NCBI RefSeq assembly: GCF_028293835.1
Contig: NZ_JAQGNX010000011.1
Span: 24,469 to 88,468 of the forward strand
Direction: 5' to 3'
Source of the DNA: Pseudomonas sp.
GTDB lineage: Bacteria > Pseudomonadota > Gammaproteobacteria > Pseudomonadales > Pseudomonadaceae
Length of the DNA: 64,000 nt
In this document: positions 9,750 to 18,589 of the stretch, piece after piece
Layout of the letters: each line of letters begins with the position of its first letter
How positions within the stretch are numbered: position 1 is the first letter of the stretch
Program-made: the position numbers and the translations under genes
Notes under the pieces: model-generated
What the model saw: the letters and a program-made list of their open reading frames with translations, nothing else
Told to the model about the DNA's origin: nothing
Database searches by the model: none

Positions 9750-10127
9750 ATGCCCAAACTCCCTACTGCTATCAATCTGCACAAAGCCTCGAAAACCTTG
9801 ACGCTGAAATACGCGCCCGATGAGGAGTACCACTTGCCCGCCGAGTTTTTGCGGGTGCACTCACCCTCGGCTGAGGTACAGGGGCATGGTCATCCGATTC
9901 TGCAATTTGGCAAGCTGGGTGTCGGCCTGAGCAAAGTCGAACCGGCCGGGCAGTACGCACTAAAATTGACCTTCGACGACGGCCATGACAGCGGACTGTT
10001 CACTTGGGAATATCTGTACCAACTGGCGCAACGCCAAGAGCAGCTGTGGGACGATTATCTTGCAGAATTAAAAGTGGCTGGCAAAACCCGCGACCCCTCC
10101 GAGCAAATCATTAAGCTGATGCTCTAG
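9750..10127 (+). CDS. DUF971 (gamma-butyrobetaine hydroxylase-like N-terminal domain) protein
   Basis: 125-aa stand-alone DUF971 protein. Recognisable parts: AINLHKASKTLTLKYAPDEEYHLPAEFLRVHSPSAEV, then GQYALKLTFDDGHDSGLFTWEYLY, the conserved DGHDSGLFTW core. In eukaryotic gamma-butyrobetaine hydroxylase this domain binds zinc; the short bacterial version is often linked to Fe-S or ubiquinone genes, and its function is not settled. It sits between hslU and the pha locus as in other pseudomonads. Confidence 0.85.
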   Translation: MPKLPTAINLHKASKTLTLKYAPDEEYHLPAEFLRVHSPSAEVQGHGHPILQFGKLGVGLSKVEPAGQYALKLTFDDGHDSGLFTWEYLYQLAQRQEQLWDDYLAELKVAGKTRDPSEQIIKLML

Positions 10128-10145
10128 CTCAACCTTTTGCTCTTT

Positions 10146-10173
10146 TAGGGCGACCATTCTAATTCTGTTTGTT
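10146..10173 (+). promoter_or_regulatory. Element shared by the phaC1 and phaI upstream regions; candidate PhaD operator
   Basis: TAGGG-C-GA-C-CATTCTAATT, followed by a T-rich tail. The same sequence with few mismatches occurs upstream of phaI (17314-17341, minus strand). PhaD is known to act at both phaC1 and phaI promoters in P. putida; that this element is its site is my inference. Confidence 0.5.
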
Positions 10174-10243
10174 CCAATGCTCCCCGCACAGGCCAACGAA
10201 TGGCCTGCTTGCGATTTTGTGAAATCTCGGGTAACCAATGATT

Positions 10244-10261
10244 CTGGCAAGCTCCCTGCAT
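10244..10261 (+). promoter_or_regulatory. Candidate sigma-54 (-24/-12) promoter of phaC1
   Basis: TGGCAAGCTCCCTGCA (10245-10260) has the invariant GG and GC separated by 10 nt and matches the -24 box TGGCA well. A sigma-54 promoter has been proposed for phaC1 in P. aeruginosa. The whole 343-bp gap 10128-10470 holds this site, the shared pha element and the phaC1 leader; no gene is seen in it. Confidence 0.5.
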
Positions 10262-10470
10262 TTAATTTACGCAGAACCAGATCGTGCACATACGTAACGA
10301 ATGAAGTCCCGCTGCCGCGTTTCGTTCTCGGCTTTTTCGTTCATGTGCAGGCCAACTGGAATACTTGTTTAGCCATCATCGATCACCCGAGCAGCAGTAT
10401 TGGGATGTACCTGTGTAAGTGCTTTCGCAGGGAGGCTCAGTACTCGTCTCAGGACAATGGAGCGTCATAG

Positions 10471-12150
10471 ATGAGTAGCAATAATAACGATGACCTGCAG
10501 CGGCAAGCGTCTGAAAGCACATTGAATCTGAACCCCGTCGTGGGGCTGCGACGTAAAGATTTACTGAACACCGCACGCATGGTTCTAAGGCAAGCCCTCA
10601 GACAGCCGATCCTTAGCGTCAAGCACGTCGCTCATTTTGGTGTTGAACTGAAGAATGTTTTGCTCGGCAAATCCAGCCTGGCACCTGCCAGCGACGACCG
10701 TCGTTTCGCCGACCCTGCGTGGAGTCAAAACCCCCTTTATCGTCGTTACCTGCAAACCTATCTGGCGTGGCGCAAAGAGCTGCATGACTGGATCGGCGAC
10801 AGCAATTTATCGCCGCAGGACATCAGCCGTGGTCATTTCGTGATCAATCTCATGACTGAAGCCATGTCACCGACCAACACCGCCGCTAACCCGGCCGCGG
10901 TCAAACGCTTCTTCGAAACGGGCGGCAAAAGTGTGCTCGACGGCCTGTCACATCTGGCCAAGGACCTGGTGCACAACGGCGGCATGCCGAGCCAGGTCAA
11001 CATGGACGCGTTTGAGGTCGGCAAGAGCCTGGGCACTACCGAAGGGTCGGTGATTTTTCGCAACGATGTACTCGAGTTGATCCAGTACAAGCCTACGACA
11101 GAGCAGGTACTTGAACGGCCATTGCTGGTGGTGCCGCCGCAGATCAACAAATTTTACGTTTTCGACCTGAGCCCGGAAAAAAGCCTGGCGCGTTTCTGCC
11201 TGCGCGGCGGTGTGCAGACCTTCATCGTCAGTTGGCGGAACCCAACCAAAGCTCAACGCGAATGGGGCCTGTCGACCTACATTGATGCGCTCAAGGAGGC
11301 CGTGGACGTGGTCATCGCCGTCACCGGCAGCAAAGAGATCAACATGCTGGGCGCCTGCTCGGGCGGCATTACCTGTACCGCACTGCTGGGGCACTACGCT
11401 GCGCTGGGTGAGCAGAAAGTTCACGCGCTGACCCTATTGGTCAGCGTACTCGACACCACGCTAGACAACGAAGTAGCGTTGTTCGTCGACGAAAAAACCC
11501 TGGAGTCGGCCAAGCGTCATTCGTATCAGGCGGGCGTATTGGAGGGCCGCGACCTGGCGAAGATTTTCGCCTGGATGCGCCCCAACGATTTGATCTGGAA
11601 CTATTGGGTCAACAACTACCTGTTGGGCAACGAGCCACCGGTGTTCGATATCCTGTTCTGGAATAACGACACCACGCGCCTCCCCGCCGCTTTTCACGGC
11701 GACCTGATCGAAATGTTCAAGACCAATCCATTGATTCGTCCGAACGCCCTGGAGGTCAGCGGCACGTCCATCGACCTCAGACAGATCACCAGCGACGTGT
11801 TTTGTCTCGCCGGCACCAACGACCACATCACACCTTGGGGCTCATGCTACAAATCGGCACGCCTGTTCGGTGGCAAAACAGAATTCGTCCTGTCCAGCAG
11901 CGGACACATCCAAAGCATTTTGAATCCGCCGGGCAACCCCAAATCGCGCTATATGACCAACCCGGAACTTCCGGTTGACGCCAAAGAATGGCAAGACAAC
12001 GGCACCAAGCACACCGACTCCTGGTGGCTGCACTGGCAGGCATGGCTGTCCGTTCGCTCCGGCAAGCTGAAAAAAGCGCCCACCACTCTTGGCAATAAAA
12101 CGTTCACAGCCGGCGAAGCAGCGCCGGGCACGTACGTACACGAACGCTAG
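10471..12150 (+). CDS. phaC1: Class II poly(3-hydroxyalkanoate) synthase 1
   Basis: Polymerises (R)-3-hydroxyacyl-CoA (C6-C14) into mcl-PHA on granule surfaces. It is 559 aa, the normal class II length. The lipase-like box GACSGG places the catalytic cysteine at Cys296 by codon count. The downstream FCLAGTNDHITPW and SSGHIQSILNPPGNPKS segments carry the catalytic Asp and His. TNNYLLG-type motifs (WNYWVNNYLLGNEPP) are typical. ATG 10471 follows a GGAGCG site. First gene of phaC1-phaZ-phaC2-phaD. An AANAANAA motif lies just inside the gene, implying Crc/Hfq translational control. Confidence 0.97.
   Translation: MSSNNNDDLQRQASESTLNLNPVVGLRRKDLLNTARMVLRQALRQPILSVKHVAHFGVELKNVLLGKSSLAPASDDRRFADPAWSQNPLYRRYLQTYLAWRKELHDWIGDSNLSPQDISRGHFVINLMTEAMSPTNTAANPAAVKRFFETGGKSVLDGLSHLAKDLVHNGGMPSQVNMDAFEVGKSLGTTEGSVIFRNDVLELIQYKPTTEQVLERPLLVVPPQINKFYVFDLSPEKSLARFCLRGGVQTFIVSWRNPTKAQREWGLSTYIDALKEAVDVVIAVTGSKEINMLGACSGGITCTALLGHYAALGEQKVHALTLLVSVLDTTLDNEVALFVDEKTLESAKRHSYQAGVLEGRDLAKIFAWMRPNDLIWNYWVNNYLLGNEPPVFDILFWNNDTTRLPAAFHGDLIEMFKTNPLIRPNALEVSGTSIDLRQITSDVFCLAGTNDHITPWGSCYKSARLFGGKTEFVLSSSGHIQSILNPPGNPKSRYMTNPELPVDAKEWQDNGTKHTDSWWLHWQAWLSVRSGKLKKAPTTLGNKTFTAGEAAPGTYVHER
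10480..10487 (+). promoter_or_regulatory. Crc/Hfq catabolite-activity (CA) motif at the phaC1 start
   Basis: AATAATAA matches the AANAANAA Hfq/Crc target exactly and begins 9 nt after the start-codon A. Crc is known to repress phaC1 translation in P. putida under balanced growth. Confidence 0.65.
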
Positions 12151-12152
12151 AC

Positions 12153-12160
12153 AATAACAA
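12153..12160 (+). promoter_or_regulatory. Second AANAANAA motif, in the phaC1-phaZ spacer
   Basis: AATAACAA, just after the phaC1 stop and about 125 nt before the phaZ start chosen here. It matches the CA motif but is far from the ribosome-binding site, so function is uncertain. Confidence 0.3.
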
Positions 12161-12285
12161 TACGAGGCGGGCTTAGCCTGCCTCCAACGCGCGATCACGT
12201 GACGAGTAAACGAGGTTTGACCTCGATCCGATCTGGCAAAGCAAAGGACGGCTTTATCAGTGGTTTAACCCATAGGGCTTCGCGC

Positions 12286-13140
12286 ATGCCGCAACCGTTT
12301 ATTTTCCGTACCGTCGATTTGGATGGCCATACCATCCGCACGGCCGTCCGCCCAGGCAAGAAACACATGACGCCTTTGCTGATTTTCAACGGCATCGGCG
12401 CCAACCTGGAGTTGGTGTTTCCGTTCATCGACGCACTGGACCCCGACCTCGAAGTGATCGCGTTCGACGTGCCTGGTGTCGGTGGTTCTTCTACACCGAG
12501 TCGGCCCTTTCGCTTTCCAGGGCTGGCCAAGCTGACGGCACGCATGCTCGATTACCTGGACTACGGCCAGGTCAATGTCATCGGCGTTTCATGGGGCGGC
12601 GCATTGGCCCAGCAGTTCGCGTACGACTACCCGGAACGCTGCAAAAAACTGGTATTGGCCGCGACTGCCGCAGGGGTGGTAATGGTGCCGGGGAAACCGC
12701 GCGTGCTGTGGTTGATGGCAAGCCCACGGCGTTACATCCAGCCGTCACATGTTATTCGAATCGCCCCGGAAATTTATGGCGGCGCGTTCCGACGTAATCC
12801 CAGATTGGCGGCCAGCCATGCAGCCAAGGTGCGCTCGTCCGGAAAACTGGGCTACTACTGGCAGCTGTTCGCCGGCATGGGTTGGACCAGCATACATTGG
12901 CTGCACAAAATTCATCAGCCTACTCTGGTGTTGGCGGGCGACGACGATCCGCTGATTCCGCTGGTAAATATGCGCCTGCTGGCTTGGCGGATACCCAATG
13001 CCCAGCTACACATAATCGACGACGGTCATTTATTTCTGATCACCCGCGCCGAAGCGGTGGCACCGATCATCATGAAGTTTCTTGAAGAAGAACGACAGCG
13101 CGCGGTCATGCATCCGCAGCCTGCACCACTGGCGCGGTAA
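12286..13140 (+). CDS. phaZ: Intracellular mcl-PHA depolymerase
   Basis: Serine alpha/beta hydrolase that mobilises stored PHA from granules; 284 aa. ATG 12286 gives the family N-terminus MPQPFIFRTVDLDG; an in-frame upstream extension to 12199 adds 29 atypical residues. Nucleophile elbow GVSWGG with Ser102 by codon count; Asp in AGDDDPLIPL and His in IDDGHLFLI complete the triad. It lies between the two synthase genes, as in all mcl-PHA clusters, allowing simultaneous synthesis and turnover. Confidence 0.95.
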   Translation: MPQPFIFRTVDLDGHTIRTAVRPGKKHMTPLLIFNGIGANLELVFPFIDALDPDLEVIAFDVPGVGGSSTPSRPFRFPGLAKLTARMLDYLDYGQVNVIGVSWGGALAQQFAYDYPERCKKLVLAATAAGVVMVPGKPRVLWLMASPRRYIQPSHVIRIAPEIYGGAFRRNPRLAASHAAKVRSSGKLGYYWQLFAGMGWTSIHWLHKIHQPTLVLAGDDDPLIPLVNMRLLAWRIPNAQLHIIDDGHLFLITRAEAVAPIIMKFLEEERQRAVMHPQPAPLAR

Positions 13141-13347
13141 CCGACTCGGCCTTGCGCGCAACTGCCATTGAGTAAGCAGTACAGGAGAAATCGTTTCATC
13201 GACTGCGCCCGAGCCGGAGTGCTCAACGGCGCAGAATCGCAATCCAGCCTGCTGGTGCAGTACCGTTTGCCCGTCGGTATTTTCCCCTGTTCAGCGGCTG
13301 CTTTGCGTCTGTTTGTGTTGATGGTCTGACGACGGAGTGTTGCCCCG

Positions 13348-15030
13348 ATGCGAAATAAACCCACCACGAGCGCAGTGCCGACCTCGGCTAACTTCATCAA
13401 CGTGCAAAGCGCTATCACCGGCTTGCAAGGCAAGGATCTTTTCTCCACCTTGCGCAGCGTGGCCACTCAGAGCTTGCGCCATCCTATTCACAGTGCTCGT
13501 CATGTGCTGGCGTTGGGCGGCCAACTTGGCCGTGTGTTATTGGGTGAGACCCCTTACACACCTAACCCGCGTGACGCTCGCTTCGCCGACCCAACGTGGC
13601 AGCTGAACCCATTCTATCGGCGCAGTTTGCAGGCGTATCTGACCTGGCAGCATCAGGCCAAAAGCTGGATCGACGACAGCAGCCTGTCCGGGGACGATCG
13701 GGCCCGCGCGCACTTTATTTTCTCACTGCTCAATGATGCGTTCGCACCCTCCAACACCCTGCTCAACCCACTGGCGATCAAAGAGCTGTTTAACACCGGT
13801 GGCAGCAGTGTGCTGAAAGGCGTCAGCCACCTGTTCGACGACTTGTTGCACAATAATGGCCTGCCTAGCCAGATCACTAAGGATGCATTCGAAGTTGGCG
13901 GAACAGTCGCGACCACCCCCGGTTCCGTAGTGTTTCGCAATGAACTGCTGGAGGTGATGCAATACAATTCCATGAGCGAAAAGCAGTACGCCAAACCGTT
14001 GCTGATCGTCCCGCCACAAATCAACAAGTACTACATTTTCGACCTCAGCCCAGCGAACAGCTTCGTTCAGTTCGCCCTGAAGAATGGCCTGCAGGTGTTC
14101 ATGATCAGTTGGCGCAACCCGGACGTCCGTCACCGCGAATGGGGCTTATCCACCTACGTCGAGGCCCTGGAAGAAGCAGTGAATGTGGTCCGCGCCATCA
14201 CCGCCAGCCGGGAGGTGAATTTGGTCGGCGCCTGCGCAGGCGGCCTGACCATGGCGGCGCTGCAAGGGCATTTACAGGCCAAGCGACAATTGCGCCGAAT
14301 CTCCAGCGCCACGTATCTGGTGAGTCTGATGGACAGCCAGATCGAGAGCCCAGCCACGCTGTTTATCGACGAACAAACCCTGGAAGCGGCCAAGCGGCGA
14401 TCGTATCAACAAGGCGTTCTGGATGGCCGCGACATGGCAAAAATCTTCGCCTGGATGCGTCCCAACGATTTGATTTGGAGTTACTGGGTCAATAATTACT
14501 TGCTGGGTAAATCACCGCCAGCGTTTGACATCCTTTATTGGAACAACGACAGCACGCGCCTGCCCGCAGCCTTGCATGGCGACCTGCTGGACTTCTTCAA
14601 ACATAACCCGCTCAGCCGCGCCGGAGGCCTGGAAGTGTGTGGCACGCCCATCGACCTGCAGAAGGTCACGGTGGACAGCTTCAATGTGGCCGGCATTAAT
14701 GACCACATCACGCCCTGGGACGCAGTTTATCGTTCGACGCTGCTATTGGGCGGCGACCGGCGCTTCATTCTGTCCAACAGTGGCCATGTGCAGAGCATTC
14801 TCAACCCGCCGGGCAATCCTAAATCCAACTTTATTGACAACCCCAAACTCAGCAGCGACCCACGCGCCTGGTTTTATGACGGCAAAACCGTCGAAGGCAG
14901 TTGGTGGCCACATTGGTTGGAATGGATTCAACAACGCTCCGGTGAGCAACGGGAAACCCTGTTAACGCTGGGCAATCAGAACTACCCGCCCATGGAAGCG
15001 GCGCCCGGGACTTATGTACGCGTGCGCTAG
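13348..15030 (+). CDS. phaC2: Class II poly(3-hydroxyalkanoate) synthase 2
   Basis: 560-aa paralogue of PhaC1 along its whole length, with the nucleophile in GACAGG (Cys296 by codon count), NVAGINDHITPWD for the Asp, and SNSGHVQSILNPPGNPKS for the His. It starts at ATG 13348 after a 207-bp gap from phaZ in which I see no further gene. The second synthase is conserved in mcl-PHA clusters and differs modestly in substrate preference. Confidence 0.96.
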   Translation: MRNKPTTSAVPTSANFINVQSAITGLQGKDLFSTLRSVATQSLRHPIHSARHVLALGGQLGRVLLGETPYTPNPRDARFADPTWQLNPFYRRSLQAYLTWQHQAKSWIDDSSLSGDDRARAHFIFSLLNDAFAPSNTLLNPLAIKELFNTGGSSVLKGVSHLFDDLLHNNGLPSQITKDAFEVGGTVATTPGSVVFRNELLEVMQYNSMSEKQYAKPLLIVPPQINKYYIFDLSPANSFVQFALKNGLQVFMISWRNPDVRHREWGLSTYVEALEEAVNVVRAITASREVNLVGACAGGLTMAALQGHLQAKRQLRRISSATYLVSLMDSQIESPATLFIDEQTLEAAKRRSYQQGVLDGRDMAKIFAWMRPNDLIWSYWVNNYLLGKSPPAFDILYWNNDSTRLPAALHGDLLDFFKHNPLSRAGGLEVCGTPIDLQKVTVDSFNVAGINDHITPWDAVYRSTLLLGGDRRFILSNSGHVQSILNPPGNPKSNFIDNPKLSSDPRAWFYDGKTVEGSWWPHWLEWIQQRSGEQRETLLTLGNQNYPPMEAAPGTYVRVR

Positions 15031-15043
15031 AACGGACTCGAAC

Positions 15044-15145
15044 TGTAGGAGCTGCCGAAGGCTGCGATAAGGTCGGCACAACCTTCGGCGGCATCCGGAA
15101 ATCGACCGGTTCCCGTTCGAATCGCAGCCTTCGGCAGCTCCTACA
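15044..15145. repeat. REPIN, family A
   Basis: Inverted copies of GTAGGAGCTGCCGAAGGC at both ends, the same family as 4791-4888. It lies between the phaC2 stop and phaD and may stabilise or terminate the phaC2 transcript. Confidence 0.85.
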
Positions 15146-15189
15146 CGTTATCTATTTCATTTCAAAAATATTTTAAACAAGAAGACCGG

Positions 15190-15804
15190 ATGAAAACCCG
15201 CGACCGTATCCTCGACTGTGCGTTGCACCTGTTTAACCAACAGGGCGAACCTAACGTCTCGACCTTGGGAATTGCCAACGAAATGGGTATCAGCCCCGGC
15301 AACCTCTACTATCACTTTCACGGCAAAGAACCGTTAGTGCTGGGCCTGTTCGAGCGCTTCCAAAGCGAGCTTTCCCCGCTCCTCGACCCACCGGCCAACG
15401 CGAAACTGGCACCAGAAGATTACTGGCTATTCCTGCACCTGATCGTCGAGCACCTGTCGCACTACCGCTTCCTTTTTCAGGACCTGTCCAACCTCGCCGG
15501 CCGCCTGCCAAAACTCGCCCGGGGTATTCGCACGTTGCTCAACTCACTAAAGCGCACCCTGGCGTCACTGCTCGCCCAACTCAAAACCCAAGGGCAAATG
15601 GTTAGCGATACTCAAGCGTTAGGGCAACTGTTGGAACAGATCAGCATGACGCTCTTGTTCTCGCTGGATTACCAACGGATTTTGGGCAAAGAAGGACAAG
15701 TGCGGGTGGTGGTGTATCAAATCATGATGCTGGTGGCGCCACATTTGATTGTTGGGTCGAGGGAAGCGGTGGAAGATGCGGCGAAGCGGTATCTGGAACG
15801 GTAG
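15190..15804 (+). CDS. phaD: TetR-family regulator of the PHA locus
   Basis: 204 aa. N-terminal TetR helix-turn-helix (about residues 4-55: TRDRILDCALHLFNQQG, GISPGNLYYHFHGKEPL) and a helical ligand domain. In P. putida PhaD activates phaC1 and phaI in response to a fatty-acid-derived CoA ester. Last gene of the plus-strand pha cluster, converging on phaF. Confidence 0.93.
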   Translation: MKTRDRILDCALHLFNQQGEPNVSTLGIANEMGISPGNLYYHFHGKEPLVLGLFERFQSELSPLLDPPANAKLAPEDYWLFLHLIVEHLSHYRFLFQDLSNLAGRLPKLARGIRTLLNSLKRTLASLLAQLKTQGQMVSDTQALGQLLEQISMTLLFSLDYQRILGKEGQVRVVVYQIMMLVAPHLIVGSREAVEDAAKRYLER

Positions 15805-15837
15805 CCGACCAACCAGTGGGGCCACGAGACTGCAGCA

Positions 15838-15858
15838 CCGAATTCATTCGGGAAAGCC
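15838..15858. repeat. Half-copy of family E repeat (GAATTCATTCGGGAA)
   Basis: CGAATTCATTCGGGAAAGCC between phaD and phaF; the same core is found as an inverted pair at 62581-62664. Confidence 0.55.
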
Positions 15859-15957
15859 CAACCGGTCTGCCTGAAACACAGCGCCAAGTTCTTCCCGTAC
15901 ACGTTCGGTCCCACCGGATCTTTGGTGTGTATTTCCGATCCTGGGCAATCAGTGCTC

Positions 15958-15990
15958 AGTAAAAAGCCCGACCTCACGGCCGGGCTTGGG
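15958..15990 (-). terminator. Rho-independent terminator of phaI-phaF
   Basis: Minus strand reads AAGCCCG, a short loop, CGGGCTT, then a T run, about 15 nt after the phaF stop. Strong GC stem and correct polarity. Confidence 0.8.
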
Positions 15991-16004
15991 CAGTCCGTAA
16001 AAAA

Positions 16005-16802
16005 TCAGGACTGGCTGGCTGGCGTCGACTCGGAGGTCGTTGCTGGCGCAGGGGTTGCTGCCGGAGCCGATGTTTGGCTTGGGGCTGCAGTTGCAGCGGC
16101 TGGCTTGGGTGCTGCCGCTTTTGGTGTCGCTGGTTTTTTGGCCGCTGCGGGCTTGGCTGCTGCCTTGGGCGCCGCTGCTTTTACAGCAGGCTTGGCCGCC
16201 GGTTTCGCGGCTGCTTTGGCTGCCGCCGGTTTAGCCGCTGCAGGTTTAGCTGCTGGCTTGGCCGCTGCGGTTTTTGCCGGCGCTTTCGTCGCGGCTTTTA
16301 CGACTGGCTTGGCCGCTGCCTTGGCCAATGGTTTTGCTGCCGTTTTAGGCGCAGGTTTGGACGCCAGCGCTTTGGACGCAGGTGCCACCGCCGCACCGGT
16401 CAGTTTTTCAATCTGCTTGGTCAGTAAATCGACCTTGCTGTGCAGCGCTTTGACTTCATTACGGCTGGGTACACCAAGGCGTGAAATGGCGCTGTTCAGG
16501 CGCTTGTCGAAGGCGCCTTCAAGTTCGCTCCACTTACCCAGCGCAAGGTCTTTGACATCGCCTACACGGGATTTCGCCGTTTGAGCGGTTGCCTTGGCAG
16601 CGTCCACTTGTTTGTCGACACCCTGCTTGGTTTGCTTTTCAGCCTTCTCGCCGTCCTTAACTAACGTTTCGAAAAGCTTACTTCCGTCATTGCTGATCTT
16701 CGAGTAAGCGCCTAAACCAGCCAGCCAGATTTGACGAGAGTACTTTTCAACTTCGCCCATCCAGGAACTGCCTTCTTTTTCGATTTTCTTTTTGCCAGCC
16801 AT
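16005..16802 (-). CDS. phaF: PHA granule-associated phasin and nucleoid-binding protein
   Basis: 265 aa from ATG 16802 (AAGGAG ribosome-binding site). The N-terminal phasin domain (about 1-130; WMGEVEKYSRQIWLAGLGAY, LNSAISRLGVPSR) binds granules and contains a helical coiled coil. The C-terminal half is a histone-H1-like tail of AAKPA/KPAA repeats that binds DNA. PhaF distributes granules to daughter cells. Cotranscribed with phaI (10-nt gap). The opposite-strand long ORFs here are artefacts of the alanine repeats. Confidence 0.95.
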   Translation of the reverse strand: MAGKKKIEKEGSSWMGEVEKYSRQIWLAGLGAYSKISNDGSKLFETLVKDGEKAEKQTKQGVDKQVDAAKATAQTAKSRVGDVKDLALGKWSELEGAFDKRLNSAISRLGVPSRNEVKALHSKVDLLTKQIEKLTGAAVAPASKALASKPAPKTAAKPLAKAAAKPVVKAATKAPAKTAAAKPAAKPAAAKPAAAKAAAKPAAKPAVKAAAPKAAAKPAAAKKPATPKAAAPKPAAATAAPSQTSAPAATPAPATTSESTPASQS

Positions 16803-16812
16803 CCCGCTCTCC

Positions 16813-17250
16813 TTATTGTTTACGCGCGACACGTTCAAGCAATGCCGTCAGCCCATCGAGCTTAGCAGACAGTGTCTCAACATCATGTTTAGACGCAATT
16901 CCAAAGCGATTCAAGGCGCTTGACACGCGGCGGTCGAAAGCACTCTCGACTTTTTCGAATTGCAGTTCGAGTCTGCCTTTAATGCTTTTGACTTCGGTTT
17001 TGACGTCATCGATCTCGCTGTTGATTTCGCTATTGGCAGCTTCGATTTTTTTACCGATAACTTTTTTGCCTTCGCGCTCGGCAACTTCCCCGGTCTTGAT
17101 CAGCTCTTTGACGTATTCCGCGCCTTCGGAACCGGCCTTGGCGTAGGCACCCAGGCCAGCCAGCCAAATCTTGCGGGCATACAGTTTGACTTCGGAAAGG
17201 GTGGTCACTTGCTCGGCTTCAACTTTCTTTTTCAGGCTTACTCTGGCCAT
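16813..17250 (-). CDS. phaI: PHA granule-associated phasin
   Basis: 145-aa phasin homologous to the N-terminal domain of PhaF (VKLYARKIWLAGLGAYAKAGSEG, FDRRVSSALNRFGIASK), without the DNA-binding tail. It coats PHA granules. Start ATG 17250 behind GAGGTG; the longer in-frame reading to 17337 runs through the promoter element. First gene of phaI-phaF. Confidence 0.94.
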   Translation of the reverse strand: MARVSLKKKVEAEQVTTLSEVKLYARKIWLAGLGAYAKAGSEGAEYVKELIKTGEVAEREGKKVIGKKIEAANSEINSEIDDVKTEVKSIKGRLELQFEKVESAFDRRVSSALNRFGIASKHDVETLSAKLDGLTALLERVARKQ

Positions 17251-17313
17251 GGTGCACCTCACGCTCAAAGGTTGGAGGAACTGCCCAAGCTGTTTATGGG
17301 CATGGGCCAAAGT

Positions 17314-17341
17314 AATCAGAAAAATTAGAATGCTCACCCTA
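17314..17341 (-). promoter_or_regulatory. Upstream element of phaI matching the phaC1 element; candidate PhaD operator
   Basis: Minus strand TAGGG-T-GA-G-CATTCTAATT plus a T-rich tail, about 65-90 nt upstream of the phaI start. Same core as 10146-10173. Confidence 0.5.
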
Positions 17342-17386
17342 GGTTGCCTAAGACAAAGGGATTTTTATGTAGGAATCAGCCCTCAG

Positions 17387-17662
17387 TCACAGCAACGCTT
17401 TATCCAGCGCCTTTTCGATTTCACTTTTGATTGTGCCGCTGAAGGCGGACATCAAGAAGCCCACCTCAACTTCAACTTTGATCAGCTCATCGAACACACT
17501 CACCGTGCCGCTGACGCCGGAGCCAGCCAGTTTGACGGTGTCGCCGGTCCAGTTGGGCTCAAGCGAATATTTCTCGGCCAGCTTCTGCACCAACGTTTCT
17601 GCTTTTTGTTTTGCTGCTTCACGACCCAGGTCGTGGGCACGCTCAACGCTTATCCGGGCCAT
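17387..17662 (-). CDS. Small polyhydroxyalkanoic-acid system protein
   Basis: 91 aa (MARISVERAHDLGREAAKQ, GSGVSGTVSVFDELIKVEV, ending EKALDKALL). It matches the small conserved family found at the end of phasin loci. The role is unknown; the fold may be an SRPBCC-like lipid-binding domain, which is inference only. Upstream of phaI on the same strand with about 45 bp before the shared phaI promoter element; divergent from ubiE. Confidence 0.8.
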   Translation of the reverse strand: MARISVERAHDLGREAAKQKAETLVQKLAEKYSLEPNWTGDTVKLAGSGVSGTVSVFDELIKVEVEVGFLMSAFSGTIKSEIEKALDKALL

Positions 17663-17818
17663 CGTAGGGCTCCTCTATCCGTAGGTTCTGCCGGCACCCC
17701 ATCCACATCCCATGCGTCAATCGGTCCCGGCGCGTCACTATACTTACATTAAGCCTTGCCAAGACAAAGCCAGCCACCGGGATTAGAATGTCCGGCATTC
17801 TCTTCCGGTGACAGCGAC

Positions 17819-18589
17819 ATGAATGATCAGCGCAAAGGCAGCGATGCCGAACCCACCACTCACTTCGGCTTTAAAAACGTGCCGGAAAGCCAAAAAGCCG
17901 AGAAGGTTGCTGAGGTTTTCCACTCGGTCGCCGCCAAGTACGACTTGATGAACGACCTGCTGTCCGGTGGCATGCACCGTTTATGGAAGCGCTTCGCTAT
18001 CGAGTTATCGGGCGTACGCACCGGCAACCGAGTGCTGGACATCGCTGGCGGCACCGGCGATCTGACGAAAAAATTCTCGCACTTGGTCGGCCCGACCGGC
18101 GAAGTGGTGCTGGCCGACATTAACGCTTCAATGCTCAAGGTCGGTCGTGACCGTCTGTTGGACCTGGGCGTGGCGGGCAATGTCAAGTTCGTTCAGGCCG
18201 ACGCGGAAAAGCTGCCGTTTCCCGACAATCATTTTGACTGCGTGACCATTGCCTTCGGCTTGCGCAACGTGACCCATAAAGAAGATGCGCTGAAGTCGAT
18301 GCTGCGCGTGCTCAAGCCAGGTGGCCGCTTGCTGGTTCTGGAGTTCTCCAAACCGACCAATAAGCTGATGTCCAAGGCCTATGACGCTTATTCGTTCGCC
18401 TTCATGCCGTTGATGGGCAAATTGATCACCAACGACTCGGAAAGCTACCGTTACCTGGCGGAGTCGATCCGCATGCACCCGAATCAGGAAACCCTGAAAT
18501 CGATGATGGTAGAGGCCGGCTTCGACCGCGTCACTTATCACAACATGACCGCCGGCATTGTGGCCCTGCATCGCGGTATCAAACCCTGA
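17819..18589 (+). CDS. ubiE: Ubiquinone/menaquinone biosynthesis C-methyltransferase
   Basis: SAM-dependent C-methylation of the benzoquinol ring in ubiquinone synthesis; 256 aa. SAM motif [11 protein letters not shown] and [27 protein letters not shown], a UbiE signature. ATG 17819 fits family length; the in-frame start at 17756 is rejected. Its TGA overlaps the ubiJ ATG by one base, so ubiE-ubiJ-ubiB is one operon. Confidence 0.96.
   Translation: MNDQRKGSDAEPTTHFGFKNVPESQKAEKVAEVFHSVAAKYDLMNDLLSGGMHRLWKRFAIELSGVRTGNRVLDIAGGTGDLTKKFSHLVGPTGEVVLADINASMLKVGRDRLLDLGVAGNVKFVQADAEKLPFPDNHFDCVTIAFGLRNVTHKEDALKSMLRVLKPGGRLLVLEFSKPTNKLMSKAYDAYSFAFMPLMGKLITNDSESYRYLAESIRMHPNQETLKSMMVEAGFDRVTYHNMTAGIVALHRGIKP

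Noticed and set aside
10177..10470. 97-aa frame upstream of phaC1
   Set aside because: Covers the promoter and leader of phaC1 and shows no homology.
15922..16584. 220-aa Ala/Gly-rich frame on plus strand
   Set aside because: Mirror of the PhaF KPAA repeats; low complexity only.
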